The position numbers and the translations under genes were made by a program. The notes beneath the pieces are model-generated. The model was not told where the DNA came from, made no database searches, and saw only the letters and a list, made by a program, of their open reading frames with translations. This document shows positions 8,054 to 15,845 of a stretch of DNA of 64,000 bases, one piece after another (within the stretch, counting starts at the first letter, position 1; every line of letters begins with the position of its first letter). This DNA is from Haloferax sulfurifontis ATCC BAA-897 (GTDB taxonomy: Archaea > Halobacteriota > Halobacteria > Halobacteriales > Haloferacaceae): NCBI RefSeq assembly GCF_000337835.1, contig NZ_AOLM01000025.1, forward strand, positions 78,177 through 142,176, in the 5' to 3' direction.

Positions 8054-8863
8054 TTAGCTGTGGAGGAACCGCTCGAGGCCGACGACGCGGTCCGCGACGA
8101 CGATGGCGACGATGGCGATGATGACGTAGATGCTCGCCACGGCCGCGATTTGGGGGCTGATGTTCCCCCGAATCGCGCCGTAAATCGCGACGGGAAGCGT
8201 TTCGGTCGCCGTCGTCGTGATGATGAGGCTCACGATGAACTCGTTCAACGCGAGCATGAACATCAGGAACGACCCCGAGATGACGCCGGGCATCAGCGCC
8301 GGGAGCGTCACGTATCTGAACGTCTGTATCTCCTCCGCGCCGAGGCTCTGTGCGGCGTCTTCGAGCGTGGAGTCGAACGCGTTGACGCTCGACGAGACGC
8401 TCCATATCATGAAGGGGATGTTGATGATGGTCAGCGCCAGCCCGACGGCCCATAGCTCGGCGATCCACCCCAACCGGCCGAAGATGATGAGCAGGATGAA
8501 CCCCGACACGACCAGCGGGACGGTAAACGGCAACAGGAGGTAAATCTGGATTCCGTGTTCGAATCTGACGTCGTATCGGTTCAGGCCGAGCGCCGTCATC
8601 ACGCCGATGGGAATCGCGAGGGCCGTACAGAAGACGGCGACCATGACGCTGTTGAAGAACGGTTCGAGATACCCCGGTTCCTGAATCAGCGACGCGTACC
8701 ACCTGAGGCTCAGTTCGGTCGGCGGGAACGAGATAATCTGGTTCGCTCCCAGCGAGACGACGAGGATGATGACCGACGGGAGAATCAGGAAGACGAACTC
8801 GAAGAGCGTGAACGCCGCCAGGTACGGGTGGTCGGTGCCGAACCGACGGAGGAGTCCGCTCAT
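8054..8863 (-). CDS. ABC transporter permease, PotC-like
   Basis: The 269-residue protein has six predicted membrane segments and the permease coupling-loop (EAA) motif, seen here as LEDAAQSLGAEEIQTFRYVTLPALMPGV near residue 178. This is the second permease of a polyamine/thiamine/iron-type importer. The ATG at 8863 overlaps the upstream permease stop by 4 bases. The longer open frame to 9631 is out of frame with that permease and is rejected. No ATPase or binding protein is adjacent; the fragment at the left edge is a candidate ATPase. Confidence 0.87.
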   Translation of the reverse strand: MSGLLRRFGTDHPYLAAFTLFEFVFLILPSVIILVVSLGANQIISFPPTELSLRWYASLIQEPGYLEPFFNSVMVAVFCTALAIPIGVMTALGLNRYDVRFEHGIQIYLLLPFTVPLVVSGFILLIIFGRLGWIAELWAVGLALTIINIPFMIWSVSSSVNAFDSTLEDAAQSLGAEEIQTFRYVTLPALMPGVISGSFLMFMLALNEFIVSLIITTTATETLPVAIYGAIRGNISPQIAAVASIYVIIAIVAIVVADRVVGLERFLHS

Positions 8864-9819
8864 TGTTCGCCCGCCTCCACGCCGAGGGTCCCGGTTCCGT
8901 ACAGTTTGAACACGGCGAACACGAACACCGACGCCACGAGGACGAGGATGATACACAGCACCGCCGCGAACGGGTAGTTCATCATGTCGAACACCTTGCT
9001 GTAGATGAAGTTCGCGACGAAGCTGTTCGTCCCGCCACCGAGCAGATTGGGGATGGCGTAGTTCGCCATCGACAGCGTGAACACGACGATCGTCGCCGCG
9101 GTGATTCCGGGCCGCGAGAGGGGTAACACGACGTGTCTGAACGTCTCCCAGTTGTTCGCCCCGCAGTTCTGCGCCGCGCGTTCGAGGTCGCTGTCGATGC
9201 TTGCTATCGCGGGCGTCAACATCAGCACCGCGAACGGCATCAGATACTGCAGGAGCCCCACGACGATGGCGGCGGGGGTTCCGATGATGCTCACCGTCTC
9301 GATTCCGAGCGCGTTCAGTCCCCAGTTCAGCAGGCCGTTTTTCCCGAGGACGATGAGCCAGCCGTACGCTCGGATGATGACTCCCGTGAAGAACGGCACG
9401 AACAGGCCGAACAGCAGGACGTACCGGAACACCGGCCGCCTCGTGCGAACGACGAGATACGCGTACGGAACCGCGAGCCCGACGCTTCCGACCGTGACGA
9501 GCGCCGAGTACAGCAGGGTCCTGAAGAACACGGTGTGGAACGCCCCCGTCTCGACGAGGCGCATCCAGTTGTCCAGCGTGAGTTCGTAGACGAATATCTC
9601 GATGGTGTCGTACGTGAGCACACTGTACCACGCGAGCATGACCATCCCGACGGCGAGGAAACTAACCAACAGGATGCTCGGCGCGATGAGCACGTATCCG
9701 AACCGGTCCGCGACCGACGACGTATCGAGGGGCAGGCGGTTCTTTGCCGCGATAAGCCCGTCCATCACTTTCCACTTCGCGCGCAGTCGCTGATGTTGGA
9801 ACTCGTCTCGAATGCTCAC
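8860..9819 (-). CDS. ABC transporter permease, PotB-like
   Basis: The 319-residue integral membrane protein has about six segments starting near residue 45. Its EAA loop reads LERAAQNCGANNWETFRHVVLPLSRPGI near residue 212. It is the first permease of the pair and probably imports a small organic cation or amine. It starts with GTG at 9819, preceded by a purine-rich GGGGGAGAG typical of a ribosome-binding site. With the nearest dyad site about 130 bases upstream, the transcript probably has a leader, unlike its leaderless neighbours. Confidence 0.87.
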   Translation of the reverse strand: MSIRDEFQHQRLRAKWKVMDGLIAAKNRLPLDTSSVADRFGYVLIAPSILLVSFLAVGMVMLAWYSVLTYDTIEIFVYELTLDNWMRLVETGAFHTVFFRTLLYSALVTVGSVGLAVPYAYLVVRTRRPVFRYVLLFGLFVPFFTGVIIRAYGWLIVLGKNGLLNWGLNALGIETVSIIGTPAAIVVGLLQYLMPFAVLMLTPAIASIDSDLERAAQNCGANNWETFRHVVLPLSRPGITAATIVVFTLSMANYAIPNLLGGGTNSFVANFIYSKVFDMMNYPFAAVLCIILVLVASVFVFAVFKLYGTGTLGVEAGEQ

Positions 9820-10107
9820 GGCGCTCTCCCCCTCGGGCCGGCCGCCGGGAATCGGCGCGTCGCCACCGCGCCGACGAGCGATACGCAGTTACTCGATGCG
9901 TTCATGTTACTCGGGCTATGGACAGAGACGTTCTTACGTAGGTGTCCACCATATGGCGTGTGATTTTTAACACGCGGGCGTTCGACTGGCAAATATAGCA
10001 CGAAACTGGAGCCAATCAGGAAAATAAGCCTCGTTTGTTCTCTCGGCCAGTTCGTCTCTCACACCGCGAAACTCGCCATTTTTGTCGTCCGCCGAGAACG
10101 GGTAGCC
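9820..10107. other. Divergent intergenic region between the permease pair and panE
   Basis: These 288 bases hold dyad site E (9946-9959), a second inverted repeat directly beside it (GCGTGT at 9956-9961 and ACACGC at 9970-9975, with a T-rich loop) and AT-rich DNA up to panE. A purine-rich ribosome-binding site precedes the permease GTG. No gene is supported; the open frame at 9816-10001 overlaps the permease start and has no family features. Confidence 0.5.
9946..9959. promoter_or_regulatory. Dyad operator copy (site E) upstream of the ABC permeases
   Basis: CCACCATATGGCGT matches the dyad CCnCCrTAyGGnGG at 11 of 12 defined positions and contains the perfect palindrome CCATATGG. At the usual spacing on the minus strand there is only a weak TATA-like TACGTAAG. 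On the plus strand a TTTTTAA box lies about 14.5 bp away. The direction of control is therefore unclear, but co-regulation with the catabolic genes is likely. Confidence 0.55.
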
Positions 10108-11004
10108 ATGCGTATCCTCGTCTTCGGCGCGGGCAGTCTGGGCACGCTCGTCGGCGGCCTCCTCGCGCCGGTCCACGACGTAACGCTCGTCGCGCGCGAC
10201 CCGCACGCCGCGCGGGTGTCGTCGGCCGGTCTCGATATCGTCGGTGCCGAGTCGGCGCACGTCTCGCCGGCCGCGACGACGACCGAGACGGGCCACGACG
10301 CGGACCTCGCGCTCGTCACGGTCAAGTCGTTCGACACCGCGGCGGCCGCCGACGCGCTCGCCGACTGCGACGTGGGCGCGGTGCTGTCGCTCCAGAACGG
10401 ACTCACCGAGGAGACGCTCGCCTCTCGCCTCGACGCGCCCGTCCTCGCGGGCACGGCGACCTACGGAGCGCGGCTCGTCGAACCGGGTCGCATCGAATGC
10501 ACCGGCGTCGGCCGAATCGTCTTGGGCGCGCTCGACGGCGGCCCCGACCCCCTCGCCGAGCGCGTCGGCAAGGCGTTCCGCGACGCGGGGCTCAACGCAC
10601 TTGTCGCGACCGACATGCCGCGGCGGCGCTGGGAGAAACTCGCCGTCAACGCCGGCATCAACGCCGTCACCGCGCTCTCGCGGGTCGAAAACGGCGCGCT
10701 CGCGGGCGACGACGCCAGCGAACTCGCACACCGAGCCGCCCGCGAGACGGCCCGAGTCGCCCGATTAGAGCGCGTGTCGCTCCCGAACCGCGTCGCCCGC
10801 GAGGCGCTTGACCGCGTGGTCGAGAAAACCGCCGCGAACCGCTCGTCGATGCTACAGGACGTGGCGGCGGAAAAGCGGACCGAGGTGGACGCCATCAACG
10901 GCGCGGTGGTCGATATCGCCGCCGAACACGGCTTCGAGGTGCCGACGAACCGGACGCTCGCGGCGCTTCTCCGGGCGTGGGAGCGGGGAGCAGGGCTCCG
11001 GTAG
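10108..11004 (+). CDS. panE: 2-dehydropantoate 2-reductase (ketopantoate reductase)
   Basis: The 298-residue protein belongs to the ApbA/PanE family, NADPH-dependent enzymes that reduce ketopantoate to pantoate for coenzyme A synthesis. It begins with the Rossmann motif MRILVFGAGSLGTLVGGLL. It also has VTVKSFDT near residue 72, SLQNGLTEE near 95, and the C-terminal domain stretch RRRWEKLAVNAGINAVTAL near 171 with the catalytic lysine. Length and order of motifs are normal for the family. It is divergent from the ABC permeases and appears unrelated to them in pathway. Confidence 0.88.
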   Translation: MRILVFGAGSLGTLVGGLLAPVHDVTLVARDPHAARVSSAGLDIVGAESAHVSPAATTTETGHDADLALVTVKSFDTAAAADALADCDVGAVLSLQNGLTEETLASRLDAPVLAGTATYGARLVEPGRIECTGVGRIVLGALDGGPDPLAERVGKAFRDAGLNALVATDMPRRRWEKLAVNAGINAVTALSRVENGALAGDDASELAHRAARETARVARLERVSLPNRVAREALDRVVEKTAANRSSMLQDVAAEKRTEVDAINGAVVDIAAEHGFEVPTNRTLAALLRAWERGAGLR

Positions 11005-11043
11005 TCGGTAGTCGGGTCGGACCCGAGACGCGCCGCGGGCGGG

Positions 11044-12585
11044 CTATTCGAGGTAGCCGAGGTCGCGCAGTCGGTCCTGTGCCTCGTCGTCCATCTGGTC
11101 AACGGAGTCGTCCGAGACGTCGGTGTCGAGCGCGTCGGTCCACGCCCCGCCGATGGCGGCTTCGAACTCGGTGAGGGCGGCTTCCGTCTCCGCGATGGCC
11201 TCGTCGTCCGAATCGACGACGTTCTCGGACTCCTCGGGGTCGGCGTCGATGCGGTAGGCCTCGTCGGGGATGCGGTCGATTCGGACGTACTTGGCGTCGG
11301 TCCGGCGTGCCGCCCGCATCCGGGAGTAGAACCGCGAGTCCTCGGGGAGCGTGATGCCGGCGCTCGACGCCTTCTCCTCTAACTGCTTGAGTTCGACCAC
11401 GGGGCGGGAGTACTCGACGAAGGCGTACTCGCCGTCTCGGCGCTGGCCGGGGTCGTCGTTCGATGCTTGCGCGAACTCCCGGTAGTCGGCCGACAGGAGC
11501 GAGCGGGTGCGGTCGAGACCGACCGCGTCGTCGCCGGGGTTCGCGGGCTCGCCGCCCTCGACGTCGAGCGAGTCGAGCACCGTGTGGTAGAGGTCGACCA
11601 GTTCGACCTGGTCGTCGCGGCGGTCCGCGTCGAGGCCGGGGTGTTTGACCATGAGCGGGACGTTGATGAGCGGGTCGTACAGGCAGAACTCGTGGCCGTA
11701 GAGGCCGTGTTCGCCGTGGAGTTCGCCGTGGTCGGCGCAGACGACGACCATCGTGTCGTCCCAGCGGTCGGTCTCTTTCAGGTGGTCGAAAAGCCGGGTG
11801 AGCTGGTCGTCGATGTGGGCGATTTCGGCGTCGTAGAGGCCGCGGATGTCCTCCCACTCGTCGTCGCCAATCTCGTGGGCACCGGCGTTGTACTCCTTTG
11901 AGTTCTGGCAGACCTCGGTCGAATCGACGCCGGGCGCGAAGCGCTCTTTGTACTCCTCGGGCGGGTGGTACGGCAGGTGCGCGTCCATGAGGTTGACGAA
12001 CGCGAAGAACTCCTCGGAGCCGTCGACGAAGTCGATGGTCTGGTCGATGACGGCGGGCGTCTTCGAGTCCGCGCCCTCGCCGCCGGCGAGGTACTCGTGG
12101 GCGGTGTTGCCGAGGCTGACGAGCTTGTCGGCGAGCGTCCGAAGCGCGTCGCTGTCGTTCATCGTCTTCCACGCCTTCGCCAGCGGCCCCGACAGGAACT
12201 CGCCGGGCATGACCTCGAAGAAGTTGTCCTGCTCGGCGAAGCCGTCGGTCAGGTGCGTGTACGGCGTTATCCACGCGTTCGAGGAGTAACAGGCGGTGTC
12301 GTAGCCGGCCGCCGAGAGCGTCTCGGCGAGGGTCGTCGCGCCTTCGAGGTAGGGGTTCTCCTGGTCGGCCCCGTGCTGGCTGGGGTACATGCCGGTGAAA
12401 AGCGAGGCGTGGACCGGGAGCGTCCACGGCGCGGGCGCGACGGCCTGCTCGAAGACGGTCGCCTCGTCGGCGAAGCGGTCGAGGCCCGGCGTCGTCGGGC
12501 GGTCGTGGCCGTACGGCGTGAGGTGGTCCTTTCGGACCGTGTCCATGACGACGAAGAGGACGTTCTCGGGCGACTCGGCAGTCAT
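11044..12585 (-). CDS. Sulfatase-like hydrolase/transferase (alkaline phosphatase superfamily)
   Basis: The 513-residue protein has the sulfatase fold: metal site VLFVVMDTVRKDHL near residue 10, nucleophile region APWTLPVHASLFTGMYPSQHG near 52, and VCADHGELHGEHGLYGHEF near 283. Arylsulfatases need a Cys or Ser at the formylglycine position; here that place reads Thr (PWTLPVHAS). It may therefore be a phosphoester hydrolase or a phospho-/sulfotransferase instead of a classic sulfatase. No signal peptide or membrane segment is seen, so it is probably cytoplasmic. Substrate unknown. Confidence 0.8.
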   Translation of the reverse strand: MTAESPENVLFVVMDTVRKDHLTPYGHDRPTTPGLDRFADEATVFEQAVAPAPWTLPVHASLFTGMYPSQHGADQENPYLEGATTLAETLSAAGYDTACYSSNAWITPYTHLTDGFAEQDNFFEVMPGEFLSGPLAKAWKTMNDSDALRTLADKLVSLGNTAHEYLAGGEGADSKTPAVIDQTIDFVDGSEEFFAFVNLMDAHLPYHPPEEYKERFAPGVDSTEVCQNSKEYNAGAHEIGDDEWEDIRGLYDAEIAHIDDQLTRLFDHLKETDRWDDTMVVVCADHGELHGEHGLYGHEFCLYDPLINVPLMVKHPGLDADRRDDQVELVDLYHTVLDSLDVEGGEPANPGDDAVGLDRTRSLLSADYREFAQASNDDPGQRRDGEYAFVEYSRPVVELKQLEEKASSAGITLPEDSRFYSRMRAARRTDAKYVRIDRIPDEAYRIDADPEESENVVDSDDEAIAETEAALTEFEAAIGGAWTDALDTDVSDDSVDQMDDEAQDRLRDLGYLE

Positions 12586-12662
12586 ACCCGAGGGTGGGGA
12601 GTAGTCGCCGATAAAACTCCTGTTCTCGGCCGCCGCCGGACGAAAACGTCCGAACCGTCGAG

Positions 12663-13040
12663 TTAGAACGGAGCCTGCGGGCCCTGGTCGTCCTCGATAT
12701 CAGTCGTGTCGTCGCTGGTGTCGCCGGGGAACGACGGACTGCCGCCGCGGCTGTCGCCGCCCATGCCGCCGTCGCCGCCCATGCCGGTGTCGGCGTGGAC
12801 TTCGTTGATCTCGGGAATCTCCTTGACCATGCGGGTCTTGATAGCCTGGATGGTCATCGGGGAGATACCGCACCCAGAGCAAGCGCCGCCGAGGAGAACG
12901 GTGACCTCACCGGTCTCGCGGTCGAGGTCGCGGATGGCCGCGCTACCGCCGTGCATCTGGATCTGCGGGAAGTTCCGACGGAGGAAGTTCACGACACGCT
13001 CTTTGAGGTCGTCCTCGCCGTCCTGCGTCTCCGTGCTCAT
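12663..13040 (-). CDS. NifU C-terminal domain (Nfu-type) iron-sulfur protein
   Basis: The 125-residue protein has the Nfu scaffold/carrier core: VVNFLRRNFPQIQMHGGSA near residue 16 and GGACSGCGISPMTIQAIKTRM near 52, with the CxxC pair that binds a 4Fe-4S cluster between two subunits. It would pass Fe-S clusters to target proteins. The tail after residue 95 is a glycine/aspartate-rich low-complexity stretch. sufU and sufS occur 34 kb away in the same window, so cluster assembly genes are split here. Confidence 0.85.
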   Translation of the reverse strand: MSTETQDGEDDLKERVVNFLRRNFPQIQMHGGSAAIRDLDRETGEVTVLLGGACSGCGISPMTIQAIKTRMVKEIPEINEVHADTGMGGDGGMGGDSRGGSPSFPGDTSDDTTDIEDDQGPQAPF

Positions 13041-13084
13041 GCACGCGGCTTCGAGGTGAACGTGCTTAGGCCTTTGGTTCGGGG

Positions 13085-13402
13085 TTACGCCTCGACGCCG
13101 AAGACCCGCCGGAGCTCGCCTTCTATCTCGTCGACGTAGCGGTCGAGGACGGCTTCCAGCTCGTCGTCGTCGATTTCGACCGCCGTCAGTCGCTCGGCGG
13201 GGTTCTCGGGGAGCCGTACGGAGAAGTCGCCGTCCTCGTAGAACGGCTCCGACTCGTTGAGAATCTGCTGGTCGACCCCGTGGATGAGCGACGAGTCGAA
13301 CTCGTCGTTCATCGTCTCGAAGGCGTTCTTGTACGCGCGCTGGAGTTCGGGGAAGTAGTTGGCGTACTTGTCCTCGAACTTCTCGGGGTCGAAGTCGGTC
13401 AT
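13085..13402 (-). CDS. Haloarchaeal conserved protein, DUF5783-like
   Basis: The 105-residue acidic protein starts MTDFDPEKFEDKYANYFPEL, which I recognise as a haloarchaea-restricted family of unknown function (DUF5783). The ATG at 13402 is chosen because the family begins there; the longer frame to 13474 adds 24 unrelated residues. It is soluble, mostly helical, and has no catalytic motif that I can see. Confidence 0.75.
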   Translation of the reverse strand: MTDFDPEKFEDKYANYFPELQRAYKNAFETMNDEFDSSLIHGVDQQILNESEPFYEDGDFSVRLPENPAERLTAVEIDDDELEAVLDRYVDEIEGELRRVFGVEA

Positions 13403-13559
13403 ACCCGGAGCTTTCGCGCTCCCGGCAAAAAATCGGACGGTTGGTTCGTCGGGATTGGAGATTCTGTATAGCAACGTAGCATTTATCGACTGCTCGCCCC
13501 CGAACGGCGATTCAACTCTCAGGGCGCCTCAAATACGGAAAATCGAGCGACGCGGGGCG

Positions 13560-13781
13560 TCACTCGATGAGCGGGCTGTCCACGCGCGCGGCGGAGAGTT
13601 CGCTCGCCGCGAAGATGGACGCGAGCTCGGTTATCAGTTCGTCGTACGACTCGTCGTCCTCGCGCAGCGCGTCGAGTCGCTCGACGGTTCGACGGTCCAG
13701 TTCGACCGTCTCTGTTTGTACCTCCGGTTCGTAGCCGACCGGGTAGTCGTATTCGGCCTCGTTCGAGTTGGCAGTCGCCAT
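13560..13781 (-). CDS. Small acidic protein with an antitoxin-like helical region
   Basis: The 73-residue protein has the pattern TVELDRRTVERLDALREDDESYDELITELASIF. This resembles ribbon-helix-helix style VapB/CopG-type antitoxins and related haloarchaeal orphans. No toxin gene lies beside it. A perfect inverted repeat, CCGGCA-tgcg-TGCCGG (13795-13810), sits 14 bases upstream of its start and could be an autoregulatory operator. Function is unproven. Confidence 0.65.
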   Translation of the reverse strand: MATANSNEAEYDYPVGYEPEVQTETVELDRRTVERLDALREDDESYDELITELASIFAASELSAARVDSPLIE

Positions 13782-14187
13782 CGTTCACCCCACTCCGGCA
13801 TGCGTGCCGGTGCCATGACATACACAACCATCCGATATGAGGATTTCGCGGATTTCGAGCCGCAGACGGAACGCGAGCGCAGTCGACACTCGGTCGGGCC
13901 CTCTCCCATTACCGGCCATGATAAATCACATTCCGCTATATCGAATTGTACCCGACCCCGAATCGGGGAGTCATAGCCAGAATATTGGGTTGTTTAAGGG
14001 TGAACGATTTTATGCTTGGTGGGTTTTCGAATACTGACTACATGATCGAATATGCACTCGAACACGAGTCAAATTCATATAGTACTGGAAATATCCGTAT
14101 TCCTTTGCCGTCAAACACCCCGGTTTCCCGCGATTGCGGGCCGCACGAACCCGACCGGTCGCGCTCTCCCGAGGTGTCCGCACCCCC
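13782..14187. other. AT-rich gene-free stretch before the broken channel gene
   Basis: This stretch has an inverted repeat near its left end (13795-13810) and then roughly 250 bases clearly richer in A and T than its surroundings (about 13900-14110), with several TATA-like tracts (for example TTTTATGC near 14008-14015). I see no convincing gene. The 81-codon frame at 13946-14191 has no family features. The base composition suggests a promoter region or a scar of an inserted element. Confidence 0.4.
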
Positions 14188-14943
14188 GTGAACGACCGCC
14201 GCATCCTCATCGACGCGCTGGCGCACCGGCCGTTGCTCCGGCGAATGGTCTGACCGCTCGTCGCCGTCGCGGCGTTCGTCGTCGCCGGCGTCGGCGGATT
14301 CAGCGTCCTCGGTGGCGCGGGCCTCGTCGACGCGGCGTTCTGGCTACTCGACCCGACCAGCATCGAACTCCACTACCAGACCCACGAGGGGCCGGCGACG
14401 CTCGTCAAGGCGTACGCTATCGTGATTCTCACCGGCCTCATCGGAACCGGGCCGTGGGCCTGCGAGACGTTCGTCTCCGCGGCCTTCGGCGGGCAGATAC
14501 GCGAGGAACTCGACCAGATGAAACTCCACCGAGAGATAGCGGAACTCGAATCGCACGTAGTCGTCTGCGGCTACGGGACCTTCGGCAAGACGGTGGCGGC
14601 GCGGCTCCGCGAGATGGGTCGCGACGTGGTCGTCGTCGAGAGCAAGGAGGCGGGGTACCAGCGCGCGCTCGACGCGGACCTGCTCGCGGTCGAAGGCGAC
14701 GCCCGACGCGAGGACCGACTCGCCGACGCGGGCGTCGAGCGCGCCGCGACGGTCGTCGGCGCGATAGACGACTCCAAGGTGAACATCCAAATCGCCATCG
14801 CGGCGAGTCGGCTGTCCCCCGACGCCAAACTCGTCGTCCGCGCCGGCGACCAGATGGACGAGGCGCTCGCGCGTCGCGCCGGAGCCGACGAGGTCGTCGT
14901 CCCGGAAATCGTGAGCGGCGAGCAGGTCTGTTCGGGCCTCTGA
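14188..14943 (+). pseudogene. Potassium-channel-like RCK/TrkA-N protein with an in-frame TGA
   Basis: Read from GTG at 14188, the frame gives an N-terminus ending in RPLLRRMV and then TGA at 14251-14253. The same frame continues without a break as a hydrophobic segment (PLVAVAAFVVAGVGG), a pore-like region with DPTSIELHYQTHEG, a second membrane segment, and a TrkA-N/RCK NAD-binding domain (VVVCGYGTFGKTVAARL near codon 125) to the stop at 14943. The TGA sits where a tryptophan codon (TGG) would fit. The gene is either inactive or makes a shortened RCK protein from a later start such as ATG 14518. The TVGYG selectivity filter is absent. In-frame readthrough is unlikely because haloarchaea are not known to use selenocysteine. 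Confidence 0.75.
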
Positions 14944-15014
14944 GTCGCCGCGCCGCCCCCGCTCTCGTCCCTGTCCCCCGTCTGTTATTTGTTCACAGCG
15001 CACTCAGTTCGCCT

Positions 15015-15845
15015 ATGTCCACTGACAACCCTCGCTACAACGACGAGGGCGTCCTGAAGAAGAAACAGTACAAACGCGAGTTGAACCGCCTCCAAGAGGA
15101 ACTGGTGAAACTCCAGTACTGGATAAAGGAACACGACCTGCGGGTTTGTGTCGTCTTCGAGGGGCGCGACGCCGCGGGGAAAGGCGGCGTCATCAAGCGC
15201 ATCACCCGCCGGCTCAACCCGCGGGTGGCGCGGGTCGTCGCGCTCGGCAAGCCCACGGAGCGCGAACGGGGGCAGTGGTACTTCCAGCGGTACGTCGAAC
15301 AGCTTCCGACCGAGGGCGAGATGGTGCTTTTCGACCGGAGTTGGTACAACCGCGCGGGCGTCGAGCGGGTGATGGGATTCTGCACCGACGAGGAGTACGA
15401 GGAGTTCTTACGGACCTGCCCCGAGTTCGAGCGGATGCTCGTCCGCTCGGGCATCGTCCTCGTCAAGTACTGGTTCTCCATCAGCGACGAGGAGCAGGAA
15501 CGGCGCTTCCAGAAGCGAAACGAGGACCCCAAGCGCCGCTGGAAGCTCAGCCCGATGGACCTCGAAGCGCGCTCGCGGTGGGCCGACTACTCGGAGGCCA
15601 AAGACGCGATGTTCGAACACACCGACATCGACGAGGCCCCGTGGCACGTCGTCAACGCCGACGTGAAGCGCCACGCGCGACTCAACTGCATCTCGCACCT
15701 GCTGGACCAAATCGACTACGAGGACCTCACGCCGGACCCGATCGAACTGCCGTCCCGACAGGACGACTCCGGGTACGAGCGCCCGCCAATCGACAGCCAA
15801 AACTGGGTTCCCGCGCGGTTCGGGTCGAACCCGGTCGACGATTAA
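15015..15845 (+). CDS. ppk2: Polyphosphate kinase 2 (PPK2)
   Basis: The 276-residue protein is a PPK2-family enzyme, which phosphorylates nucleotides from polyphosphate or makes polyphosphate. It has Walker A CVVFEGRDAAGKGGVIKRI near residue 46, the PTERERGQWYFQRYVEQLP segment near 78, the lid/Walker B region FDRSWYNRAGVERVMGF near 105, and SISDEEQERRFQKR near 155. The ATG at 15015 lies 27 bases after a TTATTT box, supporting this start over the much longer frame to 14052. Its stop overlaps the convergent DHH gene by 4 bases. Confidence 0.9.
   Translation: MSTDNPRYNDEGVLKKKQYKRELNRLQEELVKLQYWIKEHDLRVCVVFEGRDAAGKGGVIKRITRRLNPRVARVVALGKPTERERGQWYFQRYVEQLPTEGEMVLFDRSWYNRAGVERVMGFCTDEEYEEFLRTCPEFERMLVRSGIVLVKYWFSISDEEQERRFQKRNEDPKRRWKLSPMDLEARSRWADYSEAKDAMFEHTDIDEAPWHVVNADVKRHARLNCISHLLDQIDYEDLTPDPIELPSRQDDSGYERPPIDSQNWVPARFGSNPVDD

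Noticed and set aside
9816..10001. 61-codon frame upstream of the permease gene
   Set aside because: It overlaps the permease start, lacks family features, and crosses the operator and second inverted repeat.
13946..14191. 81-codon frame before the channel gene
   Set aside because: It has no recognisable fold or homology pattern, and its AT-rich composition is that of the surrounding gap.
14251..14253. TGA read as selenocysteine
   Set aside because: Haloarchaea are not known to use selenocysteine, and no stem-loop near the codon was evident. A sequence change or pseudogene is simpler.
14052..15845. 597-residue start for PPK2
   Set aside because: The upstream 320 codons are a shadow of the channel gene. 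The ATG at 15015 has a TATA-like box 27 bases upstream and matches the family start.
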